From Proteromonas lacertae (taxonomy: Eukaryota > Sar > Bigyra > Opalinata > Proteromonadidae): 41,908 nt of DNA. A program made the translations under genes and the position numbers. Below, piece by piece: positions 22,949-36,800 of this stretch. The stretch is from positions 1 to 41,908 of the forward strand of contig NGBS01000909.1 in assembly GCA_002245135.1 (NCBI GenBank), read 5' to 3'. The notes under the pieces are model-generated. The model ran no database searches. It worked only from the letters and a program-made list of their open reading frames with translations, and had not been told where the DNA came from. Position 1 is the stretch's first letter. Each line of letters begins with the position of its first letter.

Positions 22949-23973
22949 TCAATTTTTGGGAGAATTATTTACATTAGAAACGTTTTGTCTGGAAGAATAT
23001 CCATACCTGCTCTTTATTTTCTTAATCAACTCTAAAAAGTCCTCTTCTTTAGGGTTTTCATTACTAAAATCATAATGATGTGGTGATGGCTTGTGTGTAA
23101 ATATGCATCTAACTAATTTACTACATAACCTCTCTGCTGGTATTTCAAAACCATTATAATGGCAATATATCCTAGCTTTGACGTTAGCATAATCATCAAA
23201 TGAACATATAAAATTCATTAATTCTGTTCTAAAAGATGAAATATGTGAATTATAAGAAGCATCTGTTTCACAAAAACAAGTAAATGTTTTAATTGATATG
23301 GAAGGGGCAGGAGACTTGGGTGTAATTGGGGAACGTTCATAATAAGTCGCAGTTTCTAATTTATTATACAAAGCTTTATCAAACGAAAACATATTGATGA
23401 AGTTAATGATTTGATCCTACAAATGTATATGATTATAATATAATACTTTAAATATAAATAAATTACTAAAAATTCCACTCATTGACAATAATAAGTGTAT
23501 TAAATGATTAGTGTCAAAAAATAGAAAAATACACATAAATTTGAAGTAATCATGGAAATATATTCTTGCTATTATGTATTATATCGCAATATACTTGAGC
23601 AAAAGAACTTTTCAATGAAACCATGAAACTTAGTACTTACTTTATCTATGAATTCAGTATACTCAATCCACGGCACATCAGAATTGTATATCCATAACTC
23701 AAGAAATGATAATTCAATTATATTTACATCATAGTAACATACTATAAGATAAATTCACAAAATCATACAGAATAGTGCTCTACAAAATTCAATATTACTG
23801 TCAGATAGTTTAATCAACAACTCTCTTTTCATGAAAGAACTGTCTTGCAAATATTTCTTGTAGGCTTTATTCTGCAAAATAAAAATTCTGAATACATAAG
23901 TAACTACTGACTCATTTAGTGTATCGTTTTTAAAACTTAGTGAAGGATATATCTGGACGCTTTTGTTACTCAT
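22949..23973 (-). CDS. Tandem paralogue 2, unrecognised family
   Basis: Spliced length about 305 aa; introns (plus coordinates) 23872-23895, 23742-23768, 23569-23594 and 23417-23446; exons 78, 103, 147, 122 and 468 nt. Landmarks shared with the copy at 21054-22076: QIYPS near the start, YYDVNIIELSFLELW, FIEKFFCS, LLSMSGIFSNLFIFK, YNSHISSFRTELMNF, HYNG, FTHKPSPHHY and DFLELIKKIKSRYGYSS. The region before the FRTEL block is Pro/Ser-rich and more variable. The stop is TGA. Function unknown. The duplication is old enough that introns no longer align by sequence although their positions are identical. Confidence 0.7.
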
Positions 23974-24508
23974 TCACCCTAAAATAATGATGATAATATT
24001 TTAATATCTATTTTGAAATAGCCAATAAAATCTAAAATATCGATCTAATAAATAATATCACTTTTTTGACTGATATTTGGTTGCTATATAATGTGTCATA
24101 CAAAAAGTCATCTCTAGGAGATTTATTTTCTATGTAACACTTGCCAGTAAGTCTCAGCGCTTTAGATTTACTAAAATAAAGGATAGACTAATGTTATCAG
24201 CTGTAAGCAATTTTTGTAACAAATAATCACTGCTGAATAAGTTAAAATTATTAGTCTAATTATTAGACTATAATATAATCTCTTACTTTTAGTATTTTGC
24301 ATTTTGAGTTTATAATAATCCTTAAAATGAGTTATAAAAAAAGGCTTATTGATAGACATATATAGATCACGCTATATTTTTTCTAAAATATTAACATATA
24401 TTATATGTTTTAGTTAGCAGGAAAATGTCTTTTGCAGTATATATACTTGAAATAAAAATAAGCTTGACAATAAGCTTGAAATCAAAAATAAATCATAAAA
24501 ACTCCAAA
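23974..24508. other. Divergent spacer upstream of the Hsp70-like gene
   Basis: About 535 bases. A 62-codon minus-strand frame (24171-24359) is hydrophobic but has no support. TAAGCTTGA occurs twice at about 24469-24485, shortly before the Hsp70-like ATG, and resembles the inverse of the TCAAGC element. Nothing else recognised. Confidence 0.45.
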
Positions 24509-26062
24509 ATGGAAGACAGCAGAGATTATATGGGTATTGATTTAGGTACGACTTACTCATGTGGAGCAATAGTAAAAGAAGGTAAGGTTGAAGTAGTGCC
24601 AACTCCAACGGGAAAACGAAGTACACCGTCAGTCGTAACTTATAAACAGAATGAGATTGTAATTGGTGAATCAGCCAAACATAACAGATTGATGAATTTA
24701 GAAAACACAATTTATGATTCAAAAAGACTTTTAGGTTATAATTATTTTGATCCAGCTATTATTATGTATCAGCAAACATGGCCATTTCATGTTGTAGAAA
24801 GAGAAGACACTTTAATGGTTGAAACAAAGATTAATGACTCACTTATTACTTACCATGCACCAGAAGAAGTATCTTCTCATATATTAGAATTTATCAGAAT
24901 GTATATAAGTTCATACACAGGGACAGATGCTAAGAAAGCTGTAATTACAGTTCCAGCCTATTTTCGATTTAGCCAAAGATTGGCAACCTATAAAGCAGCA
25001 AAATTAGCAGGTATAGAAGTATTAAGAATCATCAATGAACCAACAGCAGCATCAATAGCATATGCTTATCAAGAGAAATCTAATCTCTCATCAGTAGTTA
25101 TGAAAGATAATGAAGATAATAATGACATTATATCACTAGTATACGACTTTGGAGGTGGAACATTCGATGTATCAATATTATGTAGAAATATAGCAACCAA
25201 TACAATTTCAGTATTGTCTAGTGGAGGTGATAATCATTTAGGAGGTCAAGATATAACAGACAATTTAGTTAAATATTATGCCGATCTATTAAAAGAGAAT
25301 GATTATGATATATACAATCCTAAGAAATCAAAAGCACTTTCAAATCTTCGTGATCATTTGGATGATGCAAAAGTTCAACTCTCAATATCAACCTATGCAT
25401 CTTTAGATATGGAGTTATTAGATGATAATGATGTAGATTCTACTCTAACTAGATCTACGTTTGATGAAATCAATGCAGAATTATATAATCGAACTATGAC
25501 CATAGTGAAAGAGACAATTAGAAAAGCAAATAAAACATTTAGTGATATTAATGAGATTATATTAATTGGTGGATCTAGCAGAATTAACAAAATTCAAGAG
25601 ATGTTGGCTAATATGTTTCATAGAGAAGTATTACATTGTATAAATGCAGATGAAGCTGTAGCAATAGGAGCTTGTTATTATGCAAAGGATATAATATCCA
25701 ATAAGAATGAAATAAAGATACATGATATTGTTAGTCATAGTTTAGGAATCGAAGGTGAATCTACAAATGATAATAATTTAATGAGTGTTATTATACCAAA
25801 GAATTCGAAAATACCGTGTAGAAATAGTAAGACTTATAGGAATTTCTCCTCAGATGACAAGATAGTGATTAAAATATATGAAGGTGATAATTATTATACG
25901 ACTGATAATTATTTGGTTGATACTTTTGAAATTAGTGATATTGGCAAACACAGACAAGGTACTTTGATATATTCTGTTGAATTCTTATATAATGAAAATG
26001 GATTAACTGTAACTGTTACATATGAAGATAAATCATTTATTCATAAAGTTGGATATAACTAA
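24509..26062 (+). CDS. Divergent Hsp70-like protein lacking the lid
   Basis: Single exon, 517 aa from the ATG at 24509; an in-frame ATG at 24425 would add 28 residues, but the added part is not conserved-looking and overlaps promoter-like sequence. The nucleotide-binding domain is complete: GIDLGTTYSCGAI, VITVPAYF, YDFGGGTFDVSI, IILIGGSSRINKIQ. A shortened substrate-binding beta domain follows (HSLGIEGES to FLYNENGLTVTVTYEDKS) and the protein stops there. The helical lid and the EEVD tail of cytosolic Hsp70 (about 640 aa) are absent. It should bind and hydrolyse ATP, but substrate trapping would differ from ordinary Hsp70. It resembles divergent Hsp70-like proteins expanded in several protists. 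Confidence 0.85.
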   Translation: MEDSRDYMGIDLGTTYSCGAIVKEGKVEVVPTPTGKRSTPSVVTYKQNEIVIGESAKHNRLMNLENTIYDSKRLLGYNYFDPAIIMYQQTWPFHVVEREDTLMVETKINDSLITYHAPEEVSSHILEFIRMYISSYTGTDAKKAVITVPAYFRFSQRLATYKAAKLAGIEVLRIINEPTAASIAYAYQEKSNLSSVVMKDNEDNNDIISLVYDFGGGTFDVSILCRNIATNTISVLSSGGDNHLGGQDITDNLVKYYADLLKENDYDIYNPKKSKALSNLRDHLDDAKVQLSISTYASLDMELLDDNDVDSTLTRSTFDEINAELYNRTMTIVKETIRKANKTFSDINEIILIGGSSRINKIQEMLANMFHREVLHCINADEAVAIGACYYAKDIISNKNEIKIHDIVSHSLGIEGESTNDNNLMSVIIPKNSKIPCRNSKTYRNFSSDDKIVIKIYEGDNYYTTDNYLVDTFEISDIGKHRQGTLIYSVEFLYNENGLTVTVTYEDKSFIHKVGYN

Positions 26063-26103
26063 TTTATTGTATTTTACTCTATTTTTTGATTTTAATAAAA
26101 ACC

Positions 26104-26115
26104 AAATCAAGCCAA
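26104..26115 (+). promoter_or_regulatory. Candidate promoter element AAATCAAGCCAA
   Basis: Identical 12-mer to 1699-1710, here about 36 nt upstream of the CDPK start and about 40 nt downstream of the Hsp70-like stop. Confidence 0.4.
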
Positions 26116-26151
26116 CAGGTTTGAGTTATTCCAAAACGATTTTTATAAAAA

Positions 26152-27758
<1,607 letters not shown>

Positions 27759-27880
27759 AAGAAGAATAAATCTATATATTTCAGTGTTTATTCTTTTCTA
27801 TTTATAACACACACACATACAAAAGTAACATTTTTAAAATTCATAAAAAAGTCATGAATCACATTAAAAAAAATAGATTT

Positions 27881-29335
27881 TCACACAATTTTATGATTGT
27901 TATAAACCCATTCACCAGGACTGCTATTATCTAACATATGAAAATGGCTTTCAGTGTCTTTAGAACTTTGAAATCCATAAATAATCGAAGGAGCACTAAG
28001 GCCAACAATAAATGACAACGAATCTAAAGTAGAAGTATTTTCAAATTCATCTTTTGTTGTTACTGCTTTGGCTGATATAAATCCAGCTTGTCTTTCACCA
28101 TATTGAATTGATCCAAAACAATTCGAAACATTATCAATTAATGTCTTTTCATCATTTGTTAAATTGTAATAATTGCATATATTATTCGCTAATAAAGTTT
28201 GCATTATATGTTCTCCAGTACCAGATGTGCAACTACCAATCATATTTCTACTCACTTTACCATTTGTACTACTGTTATTATTATCTTTTGAACTATTATT
28301 ATTAGGAGTGGATAAATAGTCTCTACAATATATTCCACTACCATAACAAGCTACTGGTCCAATCCTTCCAATATGTCTTAATGGAGTTCCACCACTACTT
28401 GCACCACATGCCATATTCCCTTCATTATCAATAATTATCACTCCGACTGTATCATATACTTTATCTTTTTCGTGTTCATTACTACCTGACGTTGTAGCAG
28501 CATTAGTTGTAGTTGCAGCTGTAGTTGATGTTGATGATGATGATGTAGTAGTAGTAGTATTAGTATTAGAGGATGATGTTGTTGTTGCTGCTGAAGTGTT
28601 GTTACTATTGTCAATATCTTCTTCCATTGCATCTACATCACCATCATCGTCTTTTTCTTTAAATATTTTTCTTTTCTTTGATTTGTGAGTGGTTGATGTT
28701 GGTAAATGAGATTGCTTTTGAGCGTATAATTTTCTAGTTATTCTTTGGAATTCTAATAAAGCATCTGGACTGATTAAAGTGATATTATCGGCAAAAGGTA
28801 TATGACAAACATCAATTGCATATTTATGAGCACCTTCTCCACATAATAGTGCTGGCGCTAGTGTATTTCCTCTTGACTATATATCATATATAGAAATTTC
28901 TATACATTTAACTGATCTTGCAATAATCTATAAGCTACAGCAGATGGAGTTGCTATATTACGTAATGCAGCAACAGCACCATATAAGCCAGTAGTTCCAT
29001 CGATAATACAAGCATCCATTTCAATTGTACCTTGCTATTGTGATGATATACAAATAGAAAAATACATGAGTCAAAGCACTTCCGTATCCTGCATTTGCTA
29101 AAGAGGATTGCTCAAAGTGGGACAAAGCAACCTGTACTGCTGCTGACAAGGAAATGCCCTATGATATGAATATAATACAGCATACTGCATTTAATTTTGC
29201 TAATGTGTCTGCAAACACTTCATTAATTAACAGCTTGTATGCTAATATACACATAAAAACGACATTTATACCTCCAGTATTTTTCTTATTATAAATTCCA
29301 GCACCGACATGCACAAATATGTGATACTCCTTCAT
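27881..29335 (-). CDS. TASP1: Threonine aspartase 1 (taspase 1)
   Basis: Spliced length about 445 aa; introns (plus coordinates) 29242-29271, 29159-29185, 29035-29065 and 28877-28905. It follows human taspase from start to end: YHIFVHVGAG, SSLANAGYGSALTHQGTIEM, DACIIDGTTGLYGAVAAL, LLCGEGAHKYAIDV, then the self-cleavage site KVYDTVGVIIID with the nucleophile Thr in Asp-Thr, and SSGGTPLRHIGRIGPVACYG. This type-2 asparaginase-fold endopeptidase activates by cutting itself before Thr and then cleaves nuclear regulators such as MLL and TFIIA in animals. Oddity: a Ser/Thr/Ala-rich low-complexity tract of about 45 residues lies directly before the cleavage site, and a second Asn/Ser run lies in the beta subunit. 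Confidence 0.88.
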
Positions 29336-29653
29336 TATCTATTCTGCAAAAGCAACTTGAAAATGTTGACTCAGTACAAACGGCTATATTTTTTAGAAAT
29401 AATCAATAACTGTCTAAATTAGTCTTCAGAAGTTATCTTCATATTAAAGCAAGCACAACATATAATAAAAGTTCAATAAAAAGTTAATAAGAGTAATGGT
29501 TGGAATTGTATTTCAACAATAAATACTTAATTTATTAATAGTTTAATACACATCATAATTCCTTTAATATTTTTTTATGCTTGAATCAAAGATACTTATG
29601 AAGAAATTGAATATAGTCGTTAAGAATTTTTAAATTTTGACCTTTTGTTTTTG
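29336..29653. promoter_or_regulatory. Bidirectional promoter region of TASP1 and ASPM
   Basis: About 320 AT-rich bases between divergent start codons at 29335 (-) and 29654 (+). GCTTGAATCAAAG at about 29579 combines both orientations of the TCAAGC-type element, about 70 nt upstream of the ASPM start. No open reading frame of note. Confidence 0.35.
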
Positions 29654-32600
29654 ATGAATTCTGGTATATTTACAACAAATATAGCTTATAGAAAAGGAAA
29701 ATATATACAATCAGAACGAATATAGTCCAAGTCCACATTTAAATGTAAAGAAATGCTTGAATGAAGAATTTGTTAGTTTGATAGGAGGTATCTAGTAAAA
29801 TAAATTATATTTTAGGAAATACACCAGAAAGATTCAAAGAAGTGAAATTAATACCAAGAAATAACTCCTATTATAAACCTCAATCCACACTATCAATCGA
29901 TCACAATAAGATATTGGGAATATCAACATCAGCAGATGAATTAAGCAAGAAAGAGCAGGAAGAAAACTATATTGCTTGGTTCAATTCATTATTAGAAGAT
30001 AATTCAATGGAGACTACTGCATTATCATCACATATGTATTTAGATAAGGATATATATATATATATATATATTCATAGTTCACCACTGAAAAGACTTGAAA
30101 ATGAAATAAAATGTGCAAAATACCACAAACAAGCTAAAAACATATACAACAACAATTTAGAATTAATAAAGTTAATAGAAACAGTATATATCACTATTAT
30201 AAATTAAATATATTAGGAAATTGCTTTAAATAAGTTACAAATCAGTCCATTGAAAGAAATGGATAAAGATATTGGTTTACAAACAATTATCATGAATTTA
30301 TTACTATCATACAATCTACAGTATTTGAGATTAGGCTTAGAAACAATATTTGGAGTAATGATAACCAGAAACTCAACAAAATCTCAACAAGATAGTTTAA
30401 GAGAATTTATAAAGCAAAATTTCATCAATGATGATGAAATAAAGCACAAATATAGTAAAACAAGATTAGGTAAATTCAGTAATGAATATAAACAAGAATT
30501 ACAGTCAATAATATTGTTTAGATTTCTGATATTGATATACATCTTAGATAAATGCAAACTGCAGAATATTATACCAACTGTATATATTATTATAATCTCA
30601 TTATTATTGTTTTTAGCAAACTTGTTTGTTCAAAAAGAAATCAACATTCAAATCTTCTAAGGATATATTATATGAATTTTCAAAGAGTTTTTTGACAGGA
30701 GAAGGTGACATATTAAGACATTTAGGATTATTTGTATAATATAATATAATATATATGATGATCATAATATATAAATTAATAGAAATATAAATTAGAATAT
30801 AAACAAACATTCTTAGATGAATTCGATTATAAAATCTCAAATTTAGCTGTTGATATGAGAGATGGAATTCGATTGGCTAAAATAATGGATGTATTGAAAA
30901 ACAATCCGCAATTTAATCTATTAGCAGAAAGTAAGAGTTCCTGCAAACAGTCGATTACAGAAAGTATATAATCTTCAATTAACATTTACAGAATTAGAAG
31001 TATATATATTTGTAATTATTGCTTTATAGAATGAAAATATATTACTAAAAGATATGAAAATAGGTACCATCACAGTAAATGATATAATTATTGGTCATAG
31101 AGAGAAGACTTTATGTTTATTATGGAAAATAATAAGTAACTATGGAATTCACACAAAAATACCATATGAAGTATTATTAAAAGAAATATATAATATTTAC
31201 TCAAATTATTCAGAGATAAATGAATCTGATAAACATTCAAGTTATATTATTCATTGGATTAAAGCATTGTATTTACATTTCAATATAACAAATGAAAAGA
31301 TTAAAACCATTGAAGATTGTAATGTAAAAACAATTGGTGTTATATTATGTTATTATTACAGCCATATGATGAAATTGATTGACTTACAAAACACTAATCA
31401 ATACATTTGCAATAGGATCAAAGAAATATTGAAGAAATTAGATTTTAATGTGTATTTTATACCAAACCAAGCTGTCGTTTATGATAATAAGACTATTAAT
31501 CTCATTATATCTACATTATGTTATAATATAATGATGATGAAAGAATATAACTTTGCAGCTATGAAAATACAACGTTTGTGGAGAATTAAACATGTCAATT
31601 TTGTTTCTAAATCCCATCAAAAAGCAATTAGAATAATAAAGAAGTTAGTTCATAATAAAATGCAAAGAAAACACTTCAGAATGATAAATGAAGCAGCCTA
31701 TCTAATTCAGTATAAATACAGAATACATAAGTTAAGAGTTCAATATAAGAAAACCAATGATGCAATTGTCAAAATCCAATCATTTATTAGAATGATTTAT
31801 TGTAAGAATCTGTTACAATCAGAAAGGCAAACAATGTATTTCTTAACACAAATTAAATACAAACTGCATTTTATTAGTGCAATTAAATCCATTCAAAGAC
31901 ACTATAGACTCAATAAGTATATGGATAGAATAGTCAAAATACAGTCATTTTCTAGAATGTGTATTAATAAGAGGAATTATATTCATATTAAACAAAATAT
32001 AATTAAATTACAATCAACAATTAGAATGATGAATCAACAATTCAGATATTATTATCAATTAAAGTCTGTTTGCATCATTCAATCATTTGTGAGAATGATT
32101 ATGAAGAGAAGATTGTACAAACAACAGAGGAAGGCAGTTATAACAATCCAAAAACAATTTTTTGGGATAATTAAAGCTAAAAATCAATTAAAGAGTTTAA
32201 AATTCAATTACTTAAATAGAAAGAAGTGTGAATCTATTGTGAGAATTCAGAGTTGGTTTAGAATGATTAAATGCATGAAATATTTTAATACAATAAAAAG
32301 ACACACTACTATTTGTCAAGCTAACATTAGAAGAAATCTATGTAGTAAATCATATAAAGAAATGAAAAGATCTGCAAGTGTTATTCAGAATTATTTCATT
32401 ATGCATTTGATAAGAAAACAAGAGAAGGAAGAAAGAGAATTTATTCATTCAATTACCGTTATTCAGAGTAATATAAGGAAATATTTATGTAGAAAATCAT
32501 TCAAACATATAATGAATTGTATTATAAAGATACAATCATTTTACAGAATGATTATTCAAAGAAGAGAATATAAACTGATGATTGAACAATATATATATGA

Positions 32601-33608
32601 AAAACAAACAAAAGCAGCTGTTAAAATACAAAGTATATTCAGAAGATTAATTCAACAAAGTAAGTATCAAAATATTCTATTTGGTATTTTGAAATTCCAA
32701 GTGTTATACAAAATGTATTATCAAAACAAATTCATTAACTATTCTGCAACTAAAATTCAATCAGTATTTAGGATGTATGTTTTAAGAAAACAATATATAC
32801 AAAACTCTGAAGAATATAAAAGAATATTATTTGAAAGATATGTTATACAAATACAAAAACATTTCAGAGGTAAACAATTAAGAAAGAATATAAAGTCAAA
32901 TAATAAACTAAACAAAATAAGAAAGCATTTACTATTGATAGAAAAAGATCCATTGAAACAAAAGAAAACATTGAAAAACAGAACAGCTGAAGCATTAAGT
33001 GTTATTTTGAAGGAAAAACAATTGAGTAAAATAATAACAGCATGTGAAGAATTATGTATATTCATGTATATTTATATATTTTTGATTAGATGTAACAATC
33101 CAATTATCAACAAGATGCTGTGATGTAACAATACAACAAGGATGCATAGCTGTTTTAACAAAGTTGATGGACTCTTGCAATAGATCTCAACCACATATTA
33201 TTCTAAGATCAATAATTATGAGAATATTCTATATAATTGCTACTTATACACAATATCACAAATATTTAGTTGAAAAAGTGTTGATGGATAGAATAATTGA
33301 TTATATAATGATAATTAAGAAAGATGTTGATGTTATTGAGATAATATGTAGTTATTTACTTATGTTAATGTCCAGTAATACCGTTGAGACAGTATTAATA
33401 CTCTAATCATTATATATTGTTATAGAAGACAATCTTATCCCCTTCTCAATGGATTCATTTGTTAGCATCTTTGCGTTTGGTTGACAAATCTCTTGCTTCA
33501 ACAACAATTAACGCTAATAGTAAAGAAGGAAAAGAAATGAAAGTGAAAATAGCTAACAATAGAGAAATGATTAAACAAATTGAGTCAATAAAGAAATCTA
33601 TTAAATAA
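29654..33608 (+). CDS. ASPM: ASPM (abnormal spindle) orthologue
   Basis: Spliced length about 1,200 aa; introns 29664-29691, 29788-29815, 30036-30077, 30184-30216, 30580-30616, 30734-30782, 31000-31029, 33056-33089 and 33392-33425, plus a doubtful one at 30891-30924. Order: ASPM N-terminal part, calponin-homology region ([82 protein letters not shown]), about 17 IQ motifs (for example [26 protein letters not shown]), and an armadillo-like C-terminal part ([15 protein letters not shown]). The SGEGD-RHLGL block and GHREKTLxLLWKI are diagnostic. ASPM focuses spindle poles by binding microtubule minus ends and calmodulin. Near 30925 the frame is ambiguous: either a 34-nt intron removes conserved residues, or one base must be skipped. 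Confidence 0.86.
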
Positions 33609-33879
33609 AAATGCAAAATTATATATAATGTTTCCATGTAGAAATTGTTTATTAACGCATATTTCATAACTAAACAGTATTTGAGTGTATCTTCAAATAC
33701 TTGCTAAAACAAATGTTAGATCTGCATAAAATATCCATTTTTATGAATGAATACCGTGAAATAGAAATCTATGTAAAAAGCAGGTTCTATTTTCTTACCA
33801 AAAAATCGAAAAGAACATTTCTTCTTTTCTTGAATTTCTACTTTCACTTTCTTGAAAATATTCATCTATTTGCATCACT

Positions 33880-36800
33880 ATGTCGACCATAACAAATGAA
33901 GTAGGAGTAGACAAGTATACTTCATTTCTTCTTACAAATGATTAGATTATTACGTCCATGCTTACCTTACACCAAAGAAAACACCGAAAAGATCAAATCA
34001 ACTGTAGCTAAGCAAATTGAATACTTAAGCAAGGAAATTAAAGCTTCTAATCCTGATTTCAACCACATTAGAGATACAGTTCAATTCTTAGTATACATTT
34101 TATTTTAATGTCTAGTCTGAAGTGAAAAATCAAAGTGGATTGATGACTTTCGATGAAGAAAAAACATTTTTGCAGTTAATGTTAACTGCATTAACACATC
34201 CAAAAGCAAAGTATAATAAATCATTATATAATGTGATAGTGATTATCATCGTTCAGTTATAATTCCTGAAATCAACAAAATCATTATTACTCGTGAATTA
34301 ATCGAATGTACCTTTGATTGGAAGAATCTCTATCCATTATTAGCTTGTAATACTGAAAATGGAAGGTTAAATGCAATGAGTGTTATGAATATCAAAGAAT
34401 ACAGCAAAAGCCTCAGTGATTTCTTTCAAAACATCAATAGAGTAATGCCAAGTAGTGAAATGATGAATGTAATCAATGAATTCCGTATTCCTGTTTATGA
34501 TGAGCATTGCACTAGAGAATATATTGATAATTTAATAACAAAGTTGTCAATCTTCTTACCAAATTCACCTATACCAACAGATGTGATAGATAAATGGATA
34601 GAAATCGTATATGAGTATTATATGAACGAATCAAAGAAAATTCCATCCACATTAATCAGCCTATTAACAATGTGCGTTATAAATTCCCCAAATTATGATT
34701 GGTCCAAAATTTTCGCACTCCAAAACGGATATAATTTTGCACTTAGTGGAGAAAATTTGATATTTGAAAGTGTTTTAATTCCTTACGATAAACCATTAGA
34801 ATCTACTCACATCAGACCGTTAGTGGAATATTTATGTAAATCGTTAAAGACAATTCAATTATTAAAAGTTGGAGGAGATAGAAAGAATCAGAAGATTGAT
34901 AAATGCAATGAAGCATTATATCAATTATGTAAGTTATTGATAAGAATTGATGTGTATAAGAAGAATAAGATTGAAGTAAAGAATATTGAATTTACTGAGG
35001 AAGAAAAGAATGAATTAGTGAAGTGGACTTGGCCTTTGATTGAATTTGTATTTATTAATCTTTATATAATATATATATATATATAATAGGCATTATTTGA
35101 TGATGATGGTTTAGATAAACACAACATCTTAATCTACGAAACATTCTCTGCATTCTTACTACCAAAGTTACTAAGATGTATTAATGAAGGACTAGATGTG
35201 GCAAACATCAAACAAACCTCCAAAACCATAGCAGCTATTAAATGTTTAGGTTTAGGAAATGAGATATATTTATATCCATCACCAAATTCAGAATATTTGA
35301 ATGTATTATTATCTTCATTGGATTTTATATATGAAAGTTGCAATTCGATTGATGAAAACAAATTGAAAGATTCTTTAAGAGTATTGAGTAGTTTATATAA
35401 GAAGATTAACTTATCCAGTATAAATAAATAAATATATATATATATATATATTTTAATATAGTGGAAAGTTCTGAAGTGGAAAAATTATACAAAGATGAAA
35501 ATCCAACAGTAACATCACAAATGACTCAATTATTTGAATCATTAAAATCACATGCAAATGAAATCTTAATCAATGTAGAAAAAGTAATGAAAAACACTAT
35601 ATTAGACTGGCAAAAAATAGATATTCAAATATATCAAACTATCTTATCCACATTACCAATAAAGGATATAGAATATTGTTATGAAATAATAATGAAAGAT
35701 GTAATGGAAGATTTAGACAATTTAGGACAAGTTAGAAATGCTGTGATACAAATGAGTAGGAATACAAGTATAGACAGTGTAGTAAAAATCATTAAAAACA
35801 TATATGAAAAGATGATTGATGAAAAGAACAACAGTTTAAATGTGAATAAAAATATGGCAATGAAATATTATGATTTAATTAACTTTATATTATCCTACAG
35901 AGTTGATTTTATACATCCAAATTGGAGTGTTTTAAAGACAATCATTGATATTGGATTGAAGCATGAAGAGAAGGAAATTAGGGATTCTGCTTTGGGTGTA
36001 TTAACAACTGTTAAATTCGCTTATCATCACACTGTAAGTACTAATTACAATTTAAGAAGTATTAAAGATAAAAAGATTGGATATACTACTAATGAAGTAG
36101 ATACAATAAAGATTGAGATAATAAACAATAATAATAAATACGAGGAAGTATTAGAAGATATAATTAACCACTATATCCATCCACAAATGGAGAAAATAAA
36201 GAAATTAATAAGTAATAAAAGTCATGATAAGAATGAATGGGTTGATTCTTTAGATATAATCTGCAGTTCTTTGTTTATTGATATAAATAGTATATTGTTG
36301 AATAAATGTAAAGAATATGAGTTATTCAATAAACTAATGATTGTTTATGATTCAAAGAAGATCAATACTCTTGTCAGTGAATTATATAGTCTATTACACG
36401 AAGTTTATACCTTCATAAACAGTTGTAATAACCTTTCTGAACAAATAATTAAAAGTATTGAAGATATTGGATTAGTTTTACATTTACAACAACTTGTAGT
36501 AGTAAAATATAACATTAATAGATGTGTTTTGAATCATAAAGATTATATAATATCAAGATATCAATATCATGTTGATAGATATGTTTTGAATAAGAAAGAT
36601 GTGATGAAACCATATCCATTTTATTCATTATTTGATTGGAAGATAATGTGTGGAAAAAGATTCAATAAATTATATATCAAATCATCATTATTCTGTAGTT
36701 TATATTTAAATATGTATATTATTATTTATTATTTATTAATATATATTAGTAATTCAAAGAATGAAATGAACGAAATAGTTAAACCAATTGAAGCATATTT

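Noticed and set aside
23417-23653. A single intron of about 230 nt starting GTAAGT in the second paralogue
   Set aside because: The first paralogue shows that the interior is coding: two short introns with the exon TRIYFHDYF...SNLFIFK between them are conserved in both copies.
24171-24359. Minus-strand 62-codon frame, hydrophobic
   Set aside because: AT-rich DNA yields hydrophobic frames by chance; no conserved motif and no intron pattern supports it.
28790-28830. Apparent frameshift in taspase after AIDVCH
   Set aside because: It was my own misreading of the reverse complement; the sequence reads CATATACCTTTTGCC and the frame is intact.
33701-33892. Plus-strand 63-codon frame before the PA200 start
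   Set aside because: Starts with TTG, overlaps the PA200 first exon in another frame, rich in Phe/Lys from poly-T and poly-A runs.
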